From Actinomycetota bacterium (GTDB lineage Bacteria; Actinomycetota; Rubrobacteria; Rubrobacterales; Rubrobacteraceae), in contig CADDYV010000004.1 of assembly GCA_902810695.1 (NCBI GenBank), positions 1 through 64,000 of the forward strand: DNA of 64,000 nt, read 5' to 3'. Shown here in pieces: positions 52,873 through 64,000 of the stretch. The position numbers and the translations under genes were made by a program. Every line of letters begins with the position of its first letter. Position 1 is the first letter of the stretch. The notes under the pieces were generated by a model. That model saw only the letters and a program-made list of their open reading frames with translations, searched no databases and had not been told where the DNA came from.

Positions 52873-54165
52873 TTAATGCGCTACGGACGCCCCCTGAACT
52901 AGCTGGAAGGCAACGGCAGCGCCGAGCATGGTGAGTTTCTCCTCGAAGTTCTCGTAGCCGCGCAGGATGTGATGAGCCTCCTCGACCACGGTAGTGCCCT
53001 CAGCCACCATTCCGGCTATCACCAGGGCGGCTCCGCCGCGCAGTTCGGGCGCCTGAACCACCGCCCCGGAGAGCTTCTTCGGTCCCCTGACGAGTGCCCG
53101 ATGCCCCCCGAAGAGGTCTATCCCCGCCCCCATCCGGTTCAACTCCTCAGCCACCCGGAAGCGGTTCTCGAAGATATTTTCAGTGATGATTCCGGTCCCC
53201 GAAGCCTGGGTCAGAAGCACCATCATCTGCGCCTGGTGATCGGTGGCGAAACCGGGGAAAGGCAAGGTCGAGATGTCCACGCTCGAAAGCTCCGCCGGGT
53301 CTTCCACCCGAACCCGGACGCCGGGAGTTCCCTCCGCTGCCTGGATGTCTGCGCCCATCTCGCGCAGCTTCTCGAGCTCCATCTTGAGATGCTCAGGTAT
53401 AGCGTTCTTCACCAGTACGTCTCCGCCGGTGGTAGCGGCGGCCATGATGAAGGTTCCGGACTCGATCCGGTCTGGCATAACCGCGTACTCGATGGGATGC
53501 AGTTCCTCGACGCCCTCGATCACGATGCGGCCCGTCCCGGCGCCCTCGATGCGCGCCCCCATCGCTTTCAAAAACTCGGCGAGCGCGACGATCTCCGGCT
53601 CGCGTGCGCCGTTTTCCACCACGGTTGTGCCCGAAGCGAGGACGGCGGCCATCATGACGTTCTCGGTAGCCGTTACGCTTGGGTAGTCGAAGATCACCTC
53701 CGCCCCATAGAGCTTGCCGGGCGCGGTAGCCTTGATAAAGCCGTGGTCCAGTTCGATCTCCGCGCCCAGAGCCCGCAAACCGTCGAGGTGGAAGTTGAAC
53801 TTCCTCAATCCCAGGTTGCATCCGCCCGGCGCGGAAACCTCCGCCTCCCCAAAGCGTGTCACGAGCGGGCCGAGGACCACCAGGCTCGCCCGCATCTGGC
53901 GCACCAGTTCATAGGGAGCAGTGTACGAATGGATATCGGTGGTGTCTATCTCCAGCGTGTTGCCGGAAAAATCCGAGGATGCCCCGAGACTATCCATCAC
54001 GGCGCGCATCGTATTCACGTCTTTGATGCGCGGTACGTTATAGAGTGTGGTGCGCCCCGGCGCGAGCAGCGAGGCGGCGATGAGTTTCAGGGCCAGGTTC
54101 TTGGCACCGGAGACCTCAACCTCACCAAAAAGTTTTCTCCCTCCCTCGACCAGGAATCTCTCCAA
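52873..54165 (-). CDS. murA: UDP-GlcNAc 1-carboxyvinyltransferase-like enzyme
   Basis: The 430-residue enolpyruvyl transferase makes the first committed peptidoglycan precursor. K22 and N23 (SGAKN), the catalytic C116 (PGGCNLG), and the later ATDHQAQ and RGYENFEEKL are all present. The stretch after the Cys reads RKFNFHLDGL, whereas MurA proteins normally have RP-hydrophobic-D-x-H there; in known structures this loop contacts the uracil of the substrate. Nucleotide specificity might therefore be altered. TTG is the start. It lies 45 bases after atpC, as often in Gram-positive-type genomes. Confidence 0.85.
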   Translation of the reverse strand: MERFLVEGGRKLFGEVEVSGAKNLALKLIAASLLAPGRTTLYNVPRIKDVNTMRAVMDSLGASSDFSGNTLEIDTTDIHSYTAPYELVRQMRASLVVLGPLVTRFGEAEVSAPGGCNLGLRKFNFHLDGLRALGAEIELDHGFIKATAPGKLYGAEVIFDYPSVTATENVMMAAVLASGTTVVENGAREPEIVALAEFLKAMGARIEGAGTGRIVIEGVEELHPIEYAVMPDRIESGTFIMAAATTGGDVLVKNAIPEHLKMELEKLREMGADIQAAEGTPGVRVRVEDPAELSSVDISTLPFPGFATDHQAQMMVLLTQASGTGIITENIFENRFRVAEELNRMGAGIDLFGGHRALVRGPKKLSGAVVQAPELRGGAALVIAGMVAEGTTVVEEAHHILRGYENFEEKLTMLGAAVAFQLVQGASVAH

Positions 54166-54210
54166 GATCGCTTCCTCCCCTTTAGCTTTTCGGGTCAGCG
54201 CCCGATTATC

Positions 54211-54660
54211 TCAGCCCTGCTCTCCGTGCCGGCGCGCGACCAGAACCATGTTCTCCTCGACGCCGCGGCGGCGTTCGATCTCCTTTTCTATCCTCTCCCA
54301 GTCGGGCCTGCCTCTATCTAGCTCGGCAAGCTCCCTTTCGGCCTCTTCGATCTGGTGCTCGGCCTCCTCGATGTCTATGTCCTCCGGCCTGACAGCTCTC
54401 TCCACCAGGATCTGAACCAGGTTCTCAGAGGTTTTGAAGAACCCGTCAGAGGTCGCAAAGATAACGGTCTCCTCGCCCTGCCGCACCCGGACCTCCCCGA
54501 TCTCGACCGTCGAGATCGTAGGGGCGTGCTGCGCGAGCACGCCGATGTCGCCGTCCGCGATGCGGGCGATCACCATATCGGCCTCTTCGTCGAAGACCAC
54601 GCCTTCGGGCGTTATGACCCGGCAGTAGAGCTGCCGCTCGTCACCCTGTTGCTCAGACAC
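54211..54660 (-). CDS. atpC: ATP synthase epsilon chain
   Basis: The 149-residue subunit has an N-terminal beta-sandwich (CRVITPEGVVFDEEADMV, DGDIGVLAQHAPTIS) and a C-terminal helical pair rich in Glu. It links the rotor to the catalytic head and can inhibit ATP hydrolysis. It starts directly after the atpD stop. The C-terminal helix is long and charged. Confidence 0.93.
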   Translation of the reverse strand: MSEQQGDERQLYCRVITPEGVVFDEEADMVIARIADGDIGVLAQHAPTISTVEIGEVRVRQGEETVIFATSDGFFKTSENLVQILVERAVRPEDIDIEEAEHQIEEAERELAELDRGRPDWERIEKEIERRRGVEENMVLVARRHGEQG

Positions 54661-57061
<2,401 letters not shown>

Positions 57062-57064
57062 AGG

Positions 57065-58630
57065 CTATTCCCTCCCTCCAGAGGCGCCGGCGGCGATCTC
57101 GGACTCCGGCGGCTCGTAGTTCTCGTTGAAGCGCGAGATAGCTTCCTTGAGCTTCTCGGTGGTCTCGTCAGAGAGGTCCTGCTCTTCCCGGATCGCACCG
57201 AGGATATCCTCATGGTTGCTCCTCAGGTAATCCAGGAACTGCCCCTCCCAGTCGGGAACGTTATCCACTTCCACCTCGTCGAGAAAACCGTTGGTTACGG
57301 CGTAGATGACGACGACCTGCTCCTCGACGGGCATGGGGACCCGCTCGCCCTGTCTGAGTATGGCGAGTGTTCTCTGCCCGCGGGCGAGCGCATCCTGGGT
57401 GGCTTTATCGAGGTCGCTGCCAAACTGGGCGAAGCTCTCCAACTCACGGTACTGCGAGAGGTCCAGCCTCAAAGTCCCGGCGACCTTCTTCATCGCCCGG
57501 ATCTGGGCGGATCCCCCCACGCGCGAGACCGAGTTGCCCACGTTGATCGCGGGCCGCTGGTTGGCGTTGAACAGGTCGGTCTCCAGGAAGATCTGGCCGT
57601 CCGTGATCGAGATGACGTTCGTCGGGATGTACGCCGAGATGTCCCCGGCCTTCGTCTCCACGATCGGCAGGGCCGTCAACGACCCGCCGCCGTACTCGTC
57701 CGCCATGCGGGCGGCGCGTTCCAGAAGCCGCGAGTGCAGGTAGAAAATGTCTCCCGGATACGCCTCGCGACCCGGCGGACGCCGGAGAAGGAGCATCATC
57801 TGCCGGTAGGCGACGGCGTGCTTGCTGAGGTCGTCGTAGATAACCAGGGCATCCTCGCCCTGCTGCATGAAGTACTCGCCGATGGCGCACCCGGCGTAAG
57901 GAGCCAGATACTGCAGCGTCGCCGACTGCGAGGCCGAGGCGTTGATGACGGTCGTGTACTCCATCGCTCCGGCCTCCTCCAAGGCGGCCACCACGCCCGC
58001 CACCGAAGAGTCCTTCTGCCCGACGGCGACGTAGATGCACTTCACGTCCTGGTCGTGCTGGTTGAGGATGGTGTCGAGGACTATCGAGGTCTTTCCGGTC
58101 TTGCGGTCGCCGATTATGAGCTCCCGCTGACCACGCCCGATGGGGATCATCGAGTCTATGGCCTTGATGCCGGTCTGGAGCGGCACGTTGACCGGCTGGC
58201 GCCGGATGACGCCCGGAGCGACGATCTCGACGGGGCGGTCGCCTTCGGACTCGATCTCACCTTTCCCGTCCATCGGCGCACCCAGCGCGTTGATGACCCT
58301 GCCCAGGACGTTGCGGCCCACGGGGACGCTCGCCAGCTCTCCTGTGCGGCGGACGGTCGAGCCTTCCTGGATATAGCGGTCATCGCCCGCGATGATTACG
58401 CCGACGTTATCCTCCTCGAGGTTTAGCGCGAGCCCGATTATCTTCTCGCCCCGGACATCCTCGAACTCGAGCATCTCCTGATACATGGCGTTGGTCAGGC
58501 CGTGCACGCGAGCGATACCATCACCGACTTCAAGCACCTGTCCTACTTCTTCGGTGCGGACCCGGTTTTCGTAGTCGGTGATCGCACCCTTCAGGATGGA
58601 AGAGATCTCTTCCGGTCTCAGCCTGCCCAT
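57065..58630 (-). CDS. atpA: ATP synthase alpha chain
   Basis: The 521-residue subunit has the nucleotide loop [22 protein letters not shown] and the [21 protein letters not shown] end region. Length is normal. Its ATG overlaps the atpH stop by one base (TAATG). Confidence 0.97.
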   Translation of the reverse strand: MGRLRPEEISSILKGAITDYENRVRTEEVGQVLEVGDGIARVHGLTNAMYQEMLEFEDVRGEKIIGLALNLEEDNVGVIIAGDDRYIQEGSTVRRTGELASVPVGRNVLGRVINALGAPMDGKGEIESEGDRPVEIVAPGVIRRQPVNVPLQTGIKAIDSMIPIGRGQRELIIGDRKTGKTSIVLDTILNQHDQDVKCIYVAVGQKDSSVAGVVAALEEAGAMEYTTVINASASQSATLQYLAPYAGCAIGEYFMQQGEDALVIYDDLSKHAVAYRQMMLLLRRPPGREAYPGDIFYLHSRLLERAARMADEYGGGSLTALPIVETKAGDISAYIPTNVISITDGQIFLETDLFNANQRPAINVGNSVSRVGGSAQIRAMKKVAGTLRLDLSQYRELESFAQFGSDLDKATQDALARGQRTLAILRQGERVPMPVEEQVVVIYAVTNGFLDEVEVDNVPDWEGQFLDYLRSNHEDILGAIREEQDLSDETTEKLKEAISRFNENYEPPESEIAAGASGGRE

Positions 58631-59169
58631 TATGCAACACCTCTCTCGACCATTGTTTCGCGGAGACCTTCGAGTTGCCCCCGCACGCTACCGTCAATCA
58701 TTCTGTCCTCGAATCTGAAAACCGCCCCGCCCAGTATCTCCGGGTCTACAGAGGTATGGAGGATAACCTCCCGGCCTTCGAGTATCCTGCCCAGCCTGCT
58801 CTTTATCTGCTCCAGCATGTTCTCGGAGAGATCCACCGCCGTTGTAACCTCGACCTCCACGCGCCGGAAATGTTCCTTCACCAGTTCCTCGTAGCGCCGC
58901 AGAACATCCGGCAGGATCTCCGTCCGGCCGTTATCCGAGAGAACTTTCAGGAAATTGCGCGTCGAGGTTCGCATACCTTCGGTGAGGCCATCTATCACCC
59001 GGCGCTTCTCGCGCTCCCCGAGCTGGGCACCGTAGAAAAACATCCGCAGTTCCGCGCTCTCTTCGAGTGCTTCCACGAAGCTCTTGAGATCCTCCAGGAC
59101 CTCTTCGAGCTCGTCCCGCTCGCTGGCGGCGGCGAAAAGGGCTTCGGCGTAGGTGGATACTGCGCTCAA
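58630..59169 (-). CDS. atpH: ATP synthase delta chain
   Basis: The 179-residue subunit joins the peripheral stalk to the head. [22 protein letters not shown] and the C-terminal [20 protein letters not shown] are family patterns. The start is TTG 59169, with GGAGG four bases upstream and one base after the atpF stop; a longer frame to 59208 overlaps atpF and is rejected. Confidence 0.93.
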   Translation of the reverse strand: MSAVSTYAEALFAAASERDELEEVLEDLKSFVEALEESAELRMFFYGAQLGEREKRRVIDGLTEGMRTSTRNFLKVLSDNGRTEILPDVLRRYEELVKEHFRRVEVEVTTAVDLSENMLEQIKSRLGRILEGREVILHTSVDPEILGGAVFRFEDRMIDGSVRGQLEGLRETMVERGVA

Positions 59170-59170
59170 A

Positions 59171-59692
59171 CTACCTCCTGCCCGCGGAGCCCGCCACCTC
59201 GGCCTCAAGGTTGTCCAGAGCGGCTTCTATCAGGCGCTCGTGCTCGTCGCGGTCTATCTCCCGTCCCAAAACCTGCTGGGAGGCCTGGATCACCATGTCG
59301 GCGACTTCCTGGCGCACCTCGCGCAGGGCCATGTCGCGCTCGCGTCCGATCTCCTCGCGGGCCTGGCGGATGATGCGGTCGCCTTCCTGGCGCGCCTCGT
59401 TCTTTATGCGCTCGCGCTGGGCCTCGCCCTGCTTGCGGGACTCGTCCAGGATGCGCCGCGCCTCGTGGCGAGCCTCCTCCATCTGCCTGCGGTACTCTTC
59501 CAGGAGCTCCCGCGCCTCGTTGCGCGTCTTCTCCGCCTCGTCTATGGCCTCCTCGATCTCGGCCTGGCGGCGCTGTATCTGGTCCCGTATCGGGGGATAG
59601 ACGAACTTGTAGAGCAACAGGAGCAGGATCAGGAAGCTGATGATCTCCCAGAAGATCAGGCTCGTGTTGGTCAGATCAACAATGGTGCCCAC
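59171..59692 (-). CDS. atpF: ATP synthase subunit b
   Basis: The 173-residue stalk subunit has one N-terminal membrane helix (about 10-30) and then a long charged helix, EEAIDEAEKTRNEARELLEEY onward, forming the dimeric stator. The gene has 12 bases to atpE. GTG/ATG-type start at 59692 is near an AGAGGAGA site. Confidence 0.94.
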   Translation of the reverse strand: MGTIVDLTNTSLIFWEIISFLILLLLLYKFVYPPIRDQIQRRQAEIEEAIDEAEKTRNEARELLEEYRRQMEEARHEARRILDESRKQGEAQRERIKNEARQEGDRIIRQAREEIGRERDMALREVRQEVADMVIQASQQVLGREIDRDEHERLIEAALDNLEAEVAGSAGRR

Positions 59693-59704
59693 AGGCTCTC
59701 CTCT

Positions 59705-60010
59705 CTACAGGACGAAAGCTATGAGGAGGGCAAAGACTATGCCATAGAGCGCGAACGCCTCGACCAGCCCGATGCCGAGGAACATCAGTCCCCTGGTCTG
59801 CTCGAACGCCTCCGGCTGGCGGTGGATGGACGCGATGGTCTGACCGATCAGATAACCCATCCCTGCGCCCGAACCGATAACCGCCGTACCCGCAGCGACG
59901 CCCGTGCCCACGTACCGTAGCCCTTGAGAACTCGACTGGAGGAGGGCCAGCGCACCGCCAAAATGCCCTCCCTGGAACAGCGCCAGAACGCTAGCTACCG
60001 CTTCCAACAT
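59705..60010 (-). CDS. atpE: ATP synthase subunit c with N-terminal extension
   Basis: The 101-residue rotor subunit has two helices, VGTGVAAGTAVIGSGAGMGY and GLMFLGIGLVEAFALYGIVF, with the ion-binding Glu in GLVEAF and a polar RQPEAFEQ loop. Ala after the Glu, instead of Ser or Thr, fits proton over sodium use. About 32 residues precede the first helix, where most c subunits have only a few; AAGGAG before ATG 60010 supports this start. The extension is moderately hydrophobic. Confidence 0.94.
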   Translation of the reverse strand: MLEAVASVLALFQGGHFGGALALLQSSSQGLRYVGTGVAAGTAVIGSGAGMGYLIGQTIASIHRQPEAFEQTRGLMFLGIGLVEAFALYGIVFALLIAFVL

Positions 60011-60076
60011 ATGCCAACTCTCCTTTCTCTCCTCTCTTCACAACTTCCTGTTACAAAAACTTGCCGATACCTGGAA

Positions 60077-60880
60077 CTAACCCTCTCCGTATATGGCTAT
60101 CTCTATATAGACCTGAGTGAGTATAGCGAATATGTACGCCTGGATGACCGCGACGAAGATCTCGAATGCATAGAACACTACGGCTGCGGGCACCGAGACG
60201 ATCGCGAAGAAAGTCCCGAAATACAGGATAAAGCTCAGGAAGACGAAGATGATCAGGTGCCCCGATATGATATTTGCGTAGAGTCGGACGGCAAGCGTGA
60301 GGGGCTTGGTGAATTCCTGGATCAGACGCAGAAACCACATGGCAGGCCACAAGACCGCCTTGGCTGGCAGGTCGGGCGGTGCGAAGTCCTTGAGGTATCC
60401 ACGTAGTCCGTGATGCTTTACGCCCTGGTACTGGGTAATAAGGAACGTCAGTATGGCCAGCACTCCGGTAAAAGATAGGTTGGTGGTTACGGGATAGGTG
60501 TTCGGGATGAGGGCCATCAGGTTCAGCACCAGCAGAAGAACGAAGATGGCAAGCGTGTACGGAAACCACCTGTATCCTTCCTCCCCGATCTGGCCCTTAC
60601 CGCCACCGCCGAGCATGTTGCGCCCGAAGCCGTAAGTCTCCTCCACGAGCACCTGGTAGGCGCCGGGCCGGTCTTTCAGGAGCCGGCTTCCGATGAACAA
60701 AAACAGGAAGGTTATCGCCACCCCGATGAACAGGAACCATTCGATCTTGGAGATCGAGATGTCTATCGGGCCTATATGTATCGGGATGACCCACTTATGC
60801 TTGCTGGTGTTCCAGATGTGGAGTATTTCTTCCCGCAACTGCTCATGGCTGAGCTTCATCAGCGCCAGCGTGCCAGTCAA
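60077..60880 (-). CDS. atpB: ATP synthase subunit a
   Basis: The 267-residue membrane subunit forms the proton half-channels. The essential Arg is in LAVRLYANIISGHL, and FEIFVAVIQAYIFAILTQVYI follows. The TTG start has GGAGG eight bases upstream and overlaps the AtpI-like gene by four bases. Confidence 0.95.
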   Translation of the reverse strand: MTGTLALMKLSHEQLREEILHIWNTSKHKWVIPIHIGPIDISISKIEWFLFIGVAITFLFLFIGSRLLKDRPGAYQVLVEETYGFGRNMLGGGGKGQIGEEGYRWFPYTLAIFVLLLVLNLMALIPNTYPVTTNLSFTGVLAILTFLITQYQGVKHHGLRGYLKDFAPPDLPAKAVLWPAMWFLRLIQEFTKPLTLAVRLYANIISGHLIIFVFLSFILYFGTFFAIVSVPAAVVFYAFEIFVAVIQAYIFAILTQVYIEIAIYGEG

Positions 60881-61305
60881 GCTTCTACCCTCCGCTCCAC
60901 ATTTTCGTTCACAGAACCTCCGGTCTTGCGCTTTACGCTAAGATCTCCCATTACCCTCGGCAAAAGAACCGTGTTCTCTATCAGGTAAACCCCCGCAAAA
61001 CCACCCAGCATGGCGGCTACCGGCCAGAGCCCCAGGTAAGCAGGAATCCCGAGCGAACCCGCCGCAAAACCGTAGCGGCCAGCGAACGTTGCTACCCCTG
61101 CCGCTCGCCAGGCGTAGGAGTGCTTCATTAATAGCGAGACCGTAAGGGCCGTGGAAACTATGCTCACCAGGCCCATACCAGCGCCGTAGAAAAAGGCTCC
61201 AGAGTAAGCCTCACCGTAGATGAACCAGATCACGATCCCCAGCGCGGCGGCGAGCACGGCTATGCATGCCGCATTTTGAAGGGCCATCCGCCAGTGAGCA
61301 CTCAC
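60877..61305 (-). CDS. AtpI-like ATP synthase assembly protein
   Basis: The 142-residue membrane protein has four hydrophobic segments and sits just before atpB, the usual place of atpI, whose product helps to assemble the c ring or carries magnesium. Sequence likeness is weak, so the name rests mainly on layout. GTG 61305 overlaps the atpZ stop by four bases; a longer frame to 61386 lies over atpZ. Confidence 0.75.
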   Translation of the reverse strand: MSAHWRMALQNAACIAVLAAALGIVIWFIYGEAYSGAFFYGAGMGLVSIVSTALTVSLLMKHSYAWRAAGVATFAGRYGFAAGSLGIPAYLGLWPVAAMLGGFAGVYLIENTVLLPRVMGDLSVKRKTGGSVNENVERRVEA

Positions 61306-61529
61306 CCGCCACCTAACTTTCCGAGCGAATGGTACACGTAATATAGCCCCGCGACGAAACCCGCCACGAGGCCGATTATCAAGCACAAAGGCAGAGTCTC
61401 GGCTGTTCTGTCCACGAGGAAACCCAGCACGGCTAGAACACCAAGTGTGCCTATAAAAGTAAACCCAACGCTTATGTATCGGGCATACTTGCCACTTGGA
61501 CCGTTTTTACGGGGATCGGCATTCACCAT
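61302..61529 (-). CDS. atpZ: AtpZ-like membrane protein
   Basis: The 75-residue protein has two helices (about residues 18-40 and 48-68), with GFLVDR between and GLVAGFVAGLYYVY in the second, the pattern of AtpZ (putative F0F1-ATPase subunit). It opens the atp operon. ATG 61529 lies seven bases after the -10 element; a TTG at 61535 is less likely. No ribosome site is present, so the message may be leaderless. Confidence 0.8.
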   Translation of the reverse strand: MVNADPRKNGPSGKYARYISVGFTFIGTLGVLAVLGFLVDRTAETLPLCLIIGLVAGFVAGLYYVYHSLGKLGGG

Positions 61530-61536
61530 TTTCAAG

Positions 61537-61565
61537 ACTATACCTTACGGGTTAAACCGTTGCAA
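61537..61565 (-). promoter_or_regulatory. Promoter of the atp operon
   Basis: On the minus strand, TTGCAA (61560-61565) and TATAGT (61537-61542) are 17 bases apart. The -10 ends seven bases before the atpZ ATG, so transcription is predicted to begin at or next to the start codon. Confidence 0.6.
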
Positions 61566-61716
61566 AGGGTTTCAAACACCTGTTTCTCTAAAAACCGGAG
61601 GCGCTATACATGAAACTCGGCGATATGCCATTCGAGGCTGGTCAGCACCATCAGCAAGGTTCCAGCAGCACGCAGTAATCCCCGCATCGGTCGATCAGAA
61701 GTAGAAATTATCTGCT

Positions 61717-62184
61717 CTATTCCGGGGCCTCGTATTTGACCATCCTCAGCCCACCCTCGGTGGCAAGCTCTCTGGCGAGAGGGTCGGGATAGCCGCCGGC
61801 GTAATAGATCTCTTCGATGCCAGCGTTCATGATCATCTTGACGCAGAGCAGACACGGCTGGTGGGTGCAGTAAATGCTCGCGTTGCCCACGCTGACACCG
61901 TGGTAGGCTGCCTGGATGAGGGCGTTTTGCTCCGCGTGCAACGTTCTCTGGCAGCTCTCGCGGCCATCCACGATGCGGATGAGGCACCCCACCTCGTCGC
62001 AGTGGGGCATCCCGGAGGGGCTGCCGTTGTAGCCGGTGGTCAGTATCCGTTTGTCCCGCACGATCACGGCTCCCACAGCCAGACGCGGACACGTCGAGCG
62101 TGTGGCGACCTCGTGCGCGATGCGCATGAAGTACTCGTCCCAGGATGGCCGCTCCCGACGGGCAGACTCCCTAGAGGGTTCCAT
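61717..62184 (-). CDS. Deoxycytidylate (dCMP) deaminase
   Basis: The 155-residue enzyme converts dCMP to dUMP for thymidylate synthesis. The zinc motif is HAEQNALI with CTHQPCLLCVKM, and GYNGSPSGMPHCDEVGC adds the second zinc site usual for this family. ComEB proteins of competent bacteria look alike. Its start overlaps upp by 14 bases, so both nucleotide-salvage genes are coupled. Confidence 0.92.
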   Translation of the reverse strand: MEPSRESARRERPSWDEYFMRIAHEVATRSTCPRLAVGAVIVRDKRILTTGYNGSPSGMPHCDEVGCLIRIVDGRESCQRTLHAEQNALIQAAYHGVSVGNASIYCTHQPCLLCVKMIMNAGIEEIYYAGGYPDPLARELATEGGLRMVKYEAPE

Positions 62185-62806
62185 AGAGCCTGTCTCCCGC
62201 GTCTCCCAATCCCGGCACTATAAAGGCGTTCTCGTCCAGTTCAGGGTCCACGGCAGCGGTGTAGAAGTGCACGTCGGGGTGCTCGCGGGTCAAACGCTCG
62301 ACACCCGGTACGGCAGCCACCGCATGCAGGCAGGATATCCAGGTGGCTCCCTCCTCCTTGAGTTTGCCCAGGGTTGCCGAGAGGCTGCCGCCGGTCGCGA
62401 GCATCGGGTCGAGCACCAGAACGAAGTAGTCCTCCAGGTTGCGGGGCAGATTGACGTAATACTCGATGGGCTCGGCGGTTCTCTCATCACGAAAGAGGCC
62501 CATAAAACCCACTGTCGCCTCCGGCAGAAGGGCCAGGGCGCCGTCGAGCATCCCCAACCCCGCGCGCAGAACGGGGACCAGGCACACGGGACCTGATATC
62601 TCCTGTACCTCCGTCTGTGCCAGGGGTGTCCGCACCGGGACGCTGTTCGTCGGCATCCGGCGGGTGGCTTCGCCGACCAGGATCAGGGCCAACTCCCGCA
62701 TCGCCTGGCGAAACTCGCGGTAGCGGGTCCGTTCGTCGCGCAGTACGGCGAGCTTGTGCTGGCTAAGAGGCTGGTCAACGACGTAGAGGTTTCTGGCCTC
62801 AAGCAT
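62171..62806 (-). CDS. upp: Uracil phosphoribosyltransferase
   Basis: The 211-residue enzyme makes UMP from uracil and PRPP. The PRPP loop is [15 protein letters not shown], and [14 protein letters not shown] and [12 protein letters not shown] are family signatures. ATG at 62806 overlaps glyA by eight bases, a glyA-upp order common in Gram-positive-type bacteria. Confidence 0.96.
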   Translation of the reverse strand: MLEARNLYVVDQPLSQHKLAVLRDERTRYREFRQAMRELALILVGEATRRMPTNSVPVRTPLAQTEVQEISGPVCLVPVLRAGLGMLDGALALLPEATVGFMGLFRDERTAEPIEYYVNLPRNLEDYFVLVLDPMLATGGSLSATLGKLKEEGATWISCLHAVAAVPGVERLTREHPDVHFYTAAVDPELDENAFIVPGLGDAGDRLYGTL

Positions 62807-64000
62807 ACAGCGGAAACGCCTCCGTCAACTCAGTTACCCGCTCCTTCAAGCCCGCGGTATCGCCGCGCGCGGCACTGATGATTATAGCCGCGATCTCACG
62901 CATCTCTTCGGGGCCCATTCCGCGGGTCGTCATCGCAGCGGTGCCGAGCCGGATGCCGCTCGTCACCGTCGGCGGCTCGGGGTCGTTCGGGATCATGTTC
63001 TTGTTGCACGTAACTCCCACAGAGTCGAGCCGCTCTTCGAGTTCCTTGCCGGTAGTACCCGTGCCGTGCAAGTCTACGAGGAGTAGATGGTTGTCCGTAC
63101 CACCGGAGACCAGGTTCATCCCGCCTTCGAGCAGAGCCTCAGACATCGCCTGCGCGTTCTCCACGATCCGGCGGGCGTAGTCTCCGAACTCGGGTCTCAG
63201 AGCTTCACCCAGGGCAACGGCTTTGCCCGCGACAGCGTGCATCAAGGGTCCCCCCTGCATCCCCGGAAAGACCCGGCTGTCGAGCTTTTTGGCGAACTCC
63301 TCGCGGCAGAGGACCATGCCTCCGCGCGCCCCGCGCAGCGTCTTGTGGGTGGTTGTAGTTACGACCTCGCAGTAAGGAACCGGCGAGGGGTGTACGTCTG
63401 CCGCGACGAGCCCGGCGATGTGGGCCATGTCCACTAACAGATACGCCCCTACATCGTCGGCGATCTTGCGGAAGAGATCGAAGCGGATGGTGCGCGGGTA
63501 GGCGCTTGCCCCGGCGAGGATCATGCGCGGCCTCTCCCGGCGCGCTATCTCGCGGACCTCGTTGTGGTCTATGTAGCCGTCCTCTCCCACGCCGTAGTGT
63601 ACGAAGCGGTAAGTTCTGCCGCTGAAGTTGAGCTTCATGCCGTGCGTCAGGTGTCCGCCGTGGGCGAGGTCCATCGAAAGTACCTTGTCTCCCGGTTCGA
63701 GCAGCGTCGCGTAGGCTGCCTCGTTGGCCTGGCTGCCGGAGTGGGGCTGCACGTTCACGTGCTCCGCGCCGAAAAGCTCCTTCGCCCTTTGGATGGCGAG
63801 TCTCTCCACCTTATCAACCTGCTCGCAGCCTCCGTAGTACCGCTTGCCGGGATAGCCCTCGGCGTACTTGTTCGTCAATACCGAGCCCTGCGCCGCGAGA
63901 ACTGCTGGAGAAGCGAAGTTTTCGCTGGCGATAAGCTCTATCGTGGTGCGCTGGCGCTCTAGCTCTCCATCGAGCGCATCCTGGACTTCTTCGTCTACCT
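62799..64000 (-). CDS. glyA: Serine hydroxymethyltransferase, cut by the window end
   Basis: The frame is open to the right edge and lacks only the first residues. The enzyme moves a one-carbon unit between serine and tetrahydrofolate with [16 protein letters not shown] lies near the edge, followed by [17 protein letters not shown], and the PLP-binding Lys is in [16 protein letters not shown]. The TTG at 63878 is internal, not the start. Confidence 0.96.
   Translation of the reverse strand, partial: VDEEVQDALDGELERQRTTIELIASENFASPAVLAAQGSVLTNKYAEGYPGKRYYGGCEQVDKVERLAIQRAKELFGAEHVNVQPHSGSQANEAAYATLLEPGDKVLSMDLAHGGHLTHGMKLNFSGRTYRFVHYGVGEDGYIDHNEVREIARRERPRMILAGASAYPRTIRFDLFRKIADDVGAYLLVDMAHIAGLVAADVHPSPVPYCEVVTTTTHKTLRGARGGMVLCREEFAKKLDSRVFPGMQGGPLMHAVAGKAVALGEALRPEFGDYARRIVENAQAMSEALLEGGMNLVSGGTDNHLLLVDLHGTGTTGKELEERLDSVGVTCNKNMIPNDPEPPTVTSGIRLGTAAMTTRGMGPEEMREIAAIIISAARGDTAGLKERVTELTEAFPLYA

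Overview
The window is a GC-rich bacterial chromosome segment, almost entirely coding and mostly read from the minus strand. Gene content and style (BTAD regulator, SpoIIE-type phosphatase with STAS proteins, DUF2993 protein, frequent GTG/TTG starts, ssrA-smpB-rnr and ftsEX-prfB-secA neighbourhoods, atp and nuo operons side by side) suggest a deep-branching actinobacterium, most likely of the Rubrobacter lineage. This assignment is inferred from protein style, not from a database match.

Region 1 (1-20.6 kb) is accessory. A 966-residue BTAD/AAA regulator with TPR-like repeats is on the plus strand, followed by two small minus-strand proteins and an FAD disulfide reductase. A minus-strand run from 20532 down to 5712 then forms one likely operon: a SpoIIE/PP2C phosphatase fused to an RsbW-type ATPase, two STAS proteins, a pair of DUF1990-like proteins, a CrtI-like oxidoreductase, and seven tandem polytopic membrane paralogues, with a SnoaL-like gene embedded among them. 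Every membrane paralogue ends after what looks like the first helix and strand of a GAF domain. The phosphatase begins inside a GAF domain that lacks exactly that part. I read this as a split receptor array, seven membrane inputs for one shared phosphatase/kinase output, and it is the most interesting system here. Tandem CGTAACG repeats (12-bp period) lie in front of the operon, and similar repeats (11 and 12 bp) lie in front of the small membrane-protein gene at 3045-3419. Such spacing fits BTAD-family regulators.

Region 2 (20.9-28.9 kb) looks like sugar or sugar-acid catabolism. A GMC dehydrogenase and its subunit-3 partner are on the minus strand. An MFS transporter, an IlvD/Edd-type sugar-acid dehydratase, a LarA-like protein and a metallo-beta-lactamase-fold hydrolase are on the plus strand.

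Region 3 (29-41.4 kb) is housekeeping: three tRNAs, murI, tmRNA with smpB and rnr, ftsEX, a DUF2993 protein, prfB, secA, hpf, a ComF-like protein and a sugar nucleotidyltransferase.

Region 4 (41.4-64 kb) is energy metabolism and precursor supply. It holds an 11-subunit complex I operon (nuoABCDHIJKLMN, with no nuoEFG), an M20 peptidase, a MurA with an altered uridine-binding loop, the ATP synthase operon (atpZ, atpI-like, atpBEFHAGDC), and then dCMP deaminase, upp and a glyA cut by the window edge.

Several promoters put the predicted transcription start within a few bases of the start codon (the regulator gene, murI, atpZ), which suggests leaderless transcripts. No rRNA, insertion sequence, prophage or CRISPR array was seen.
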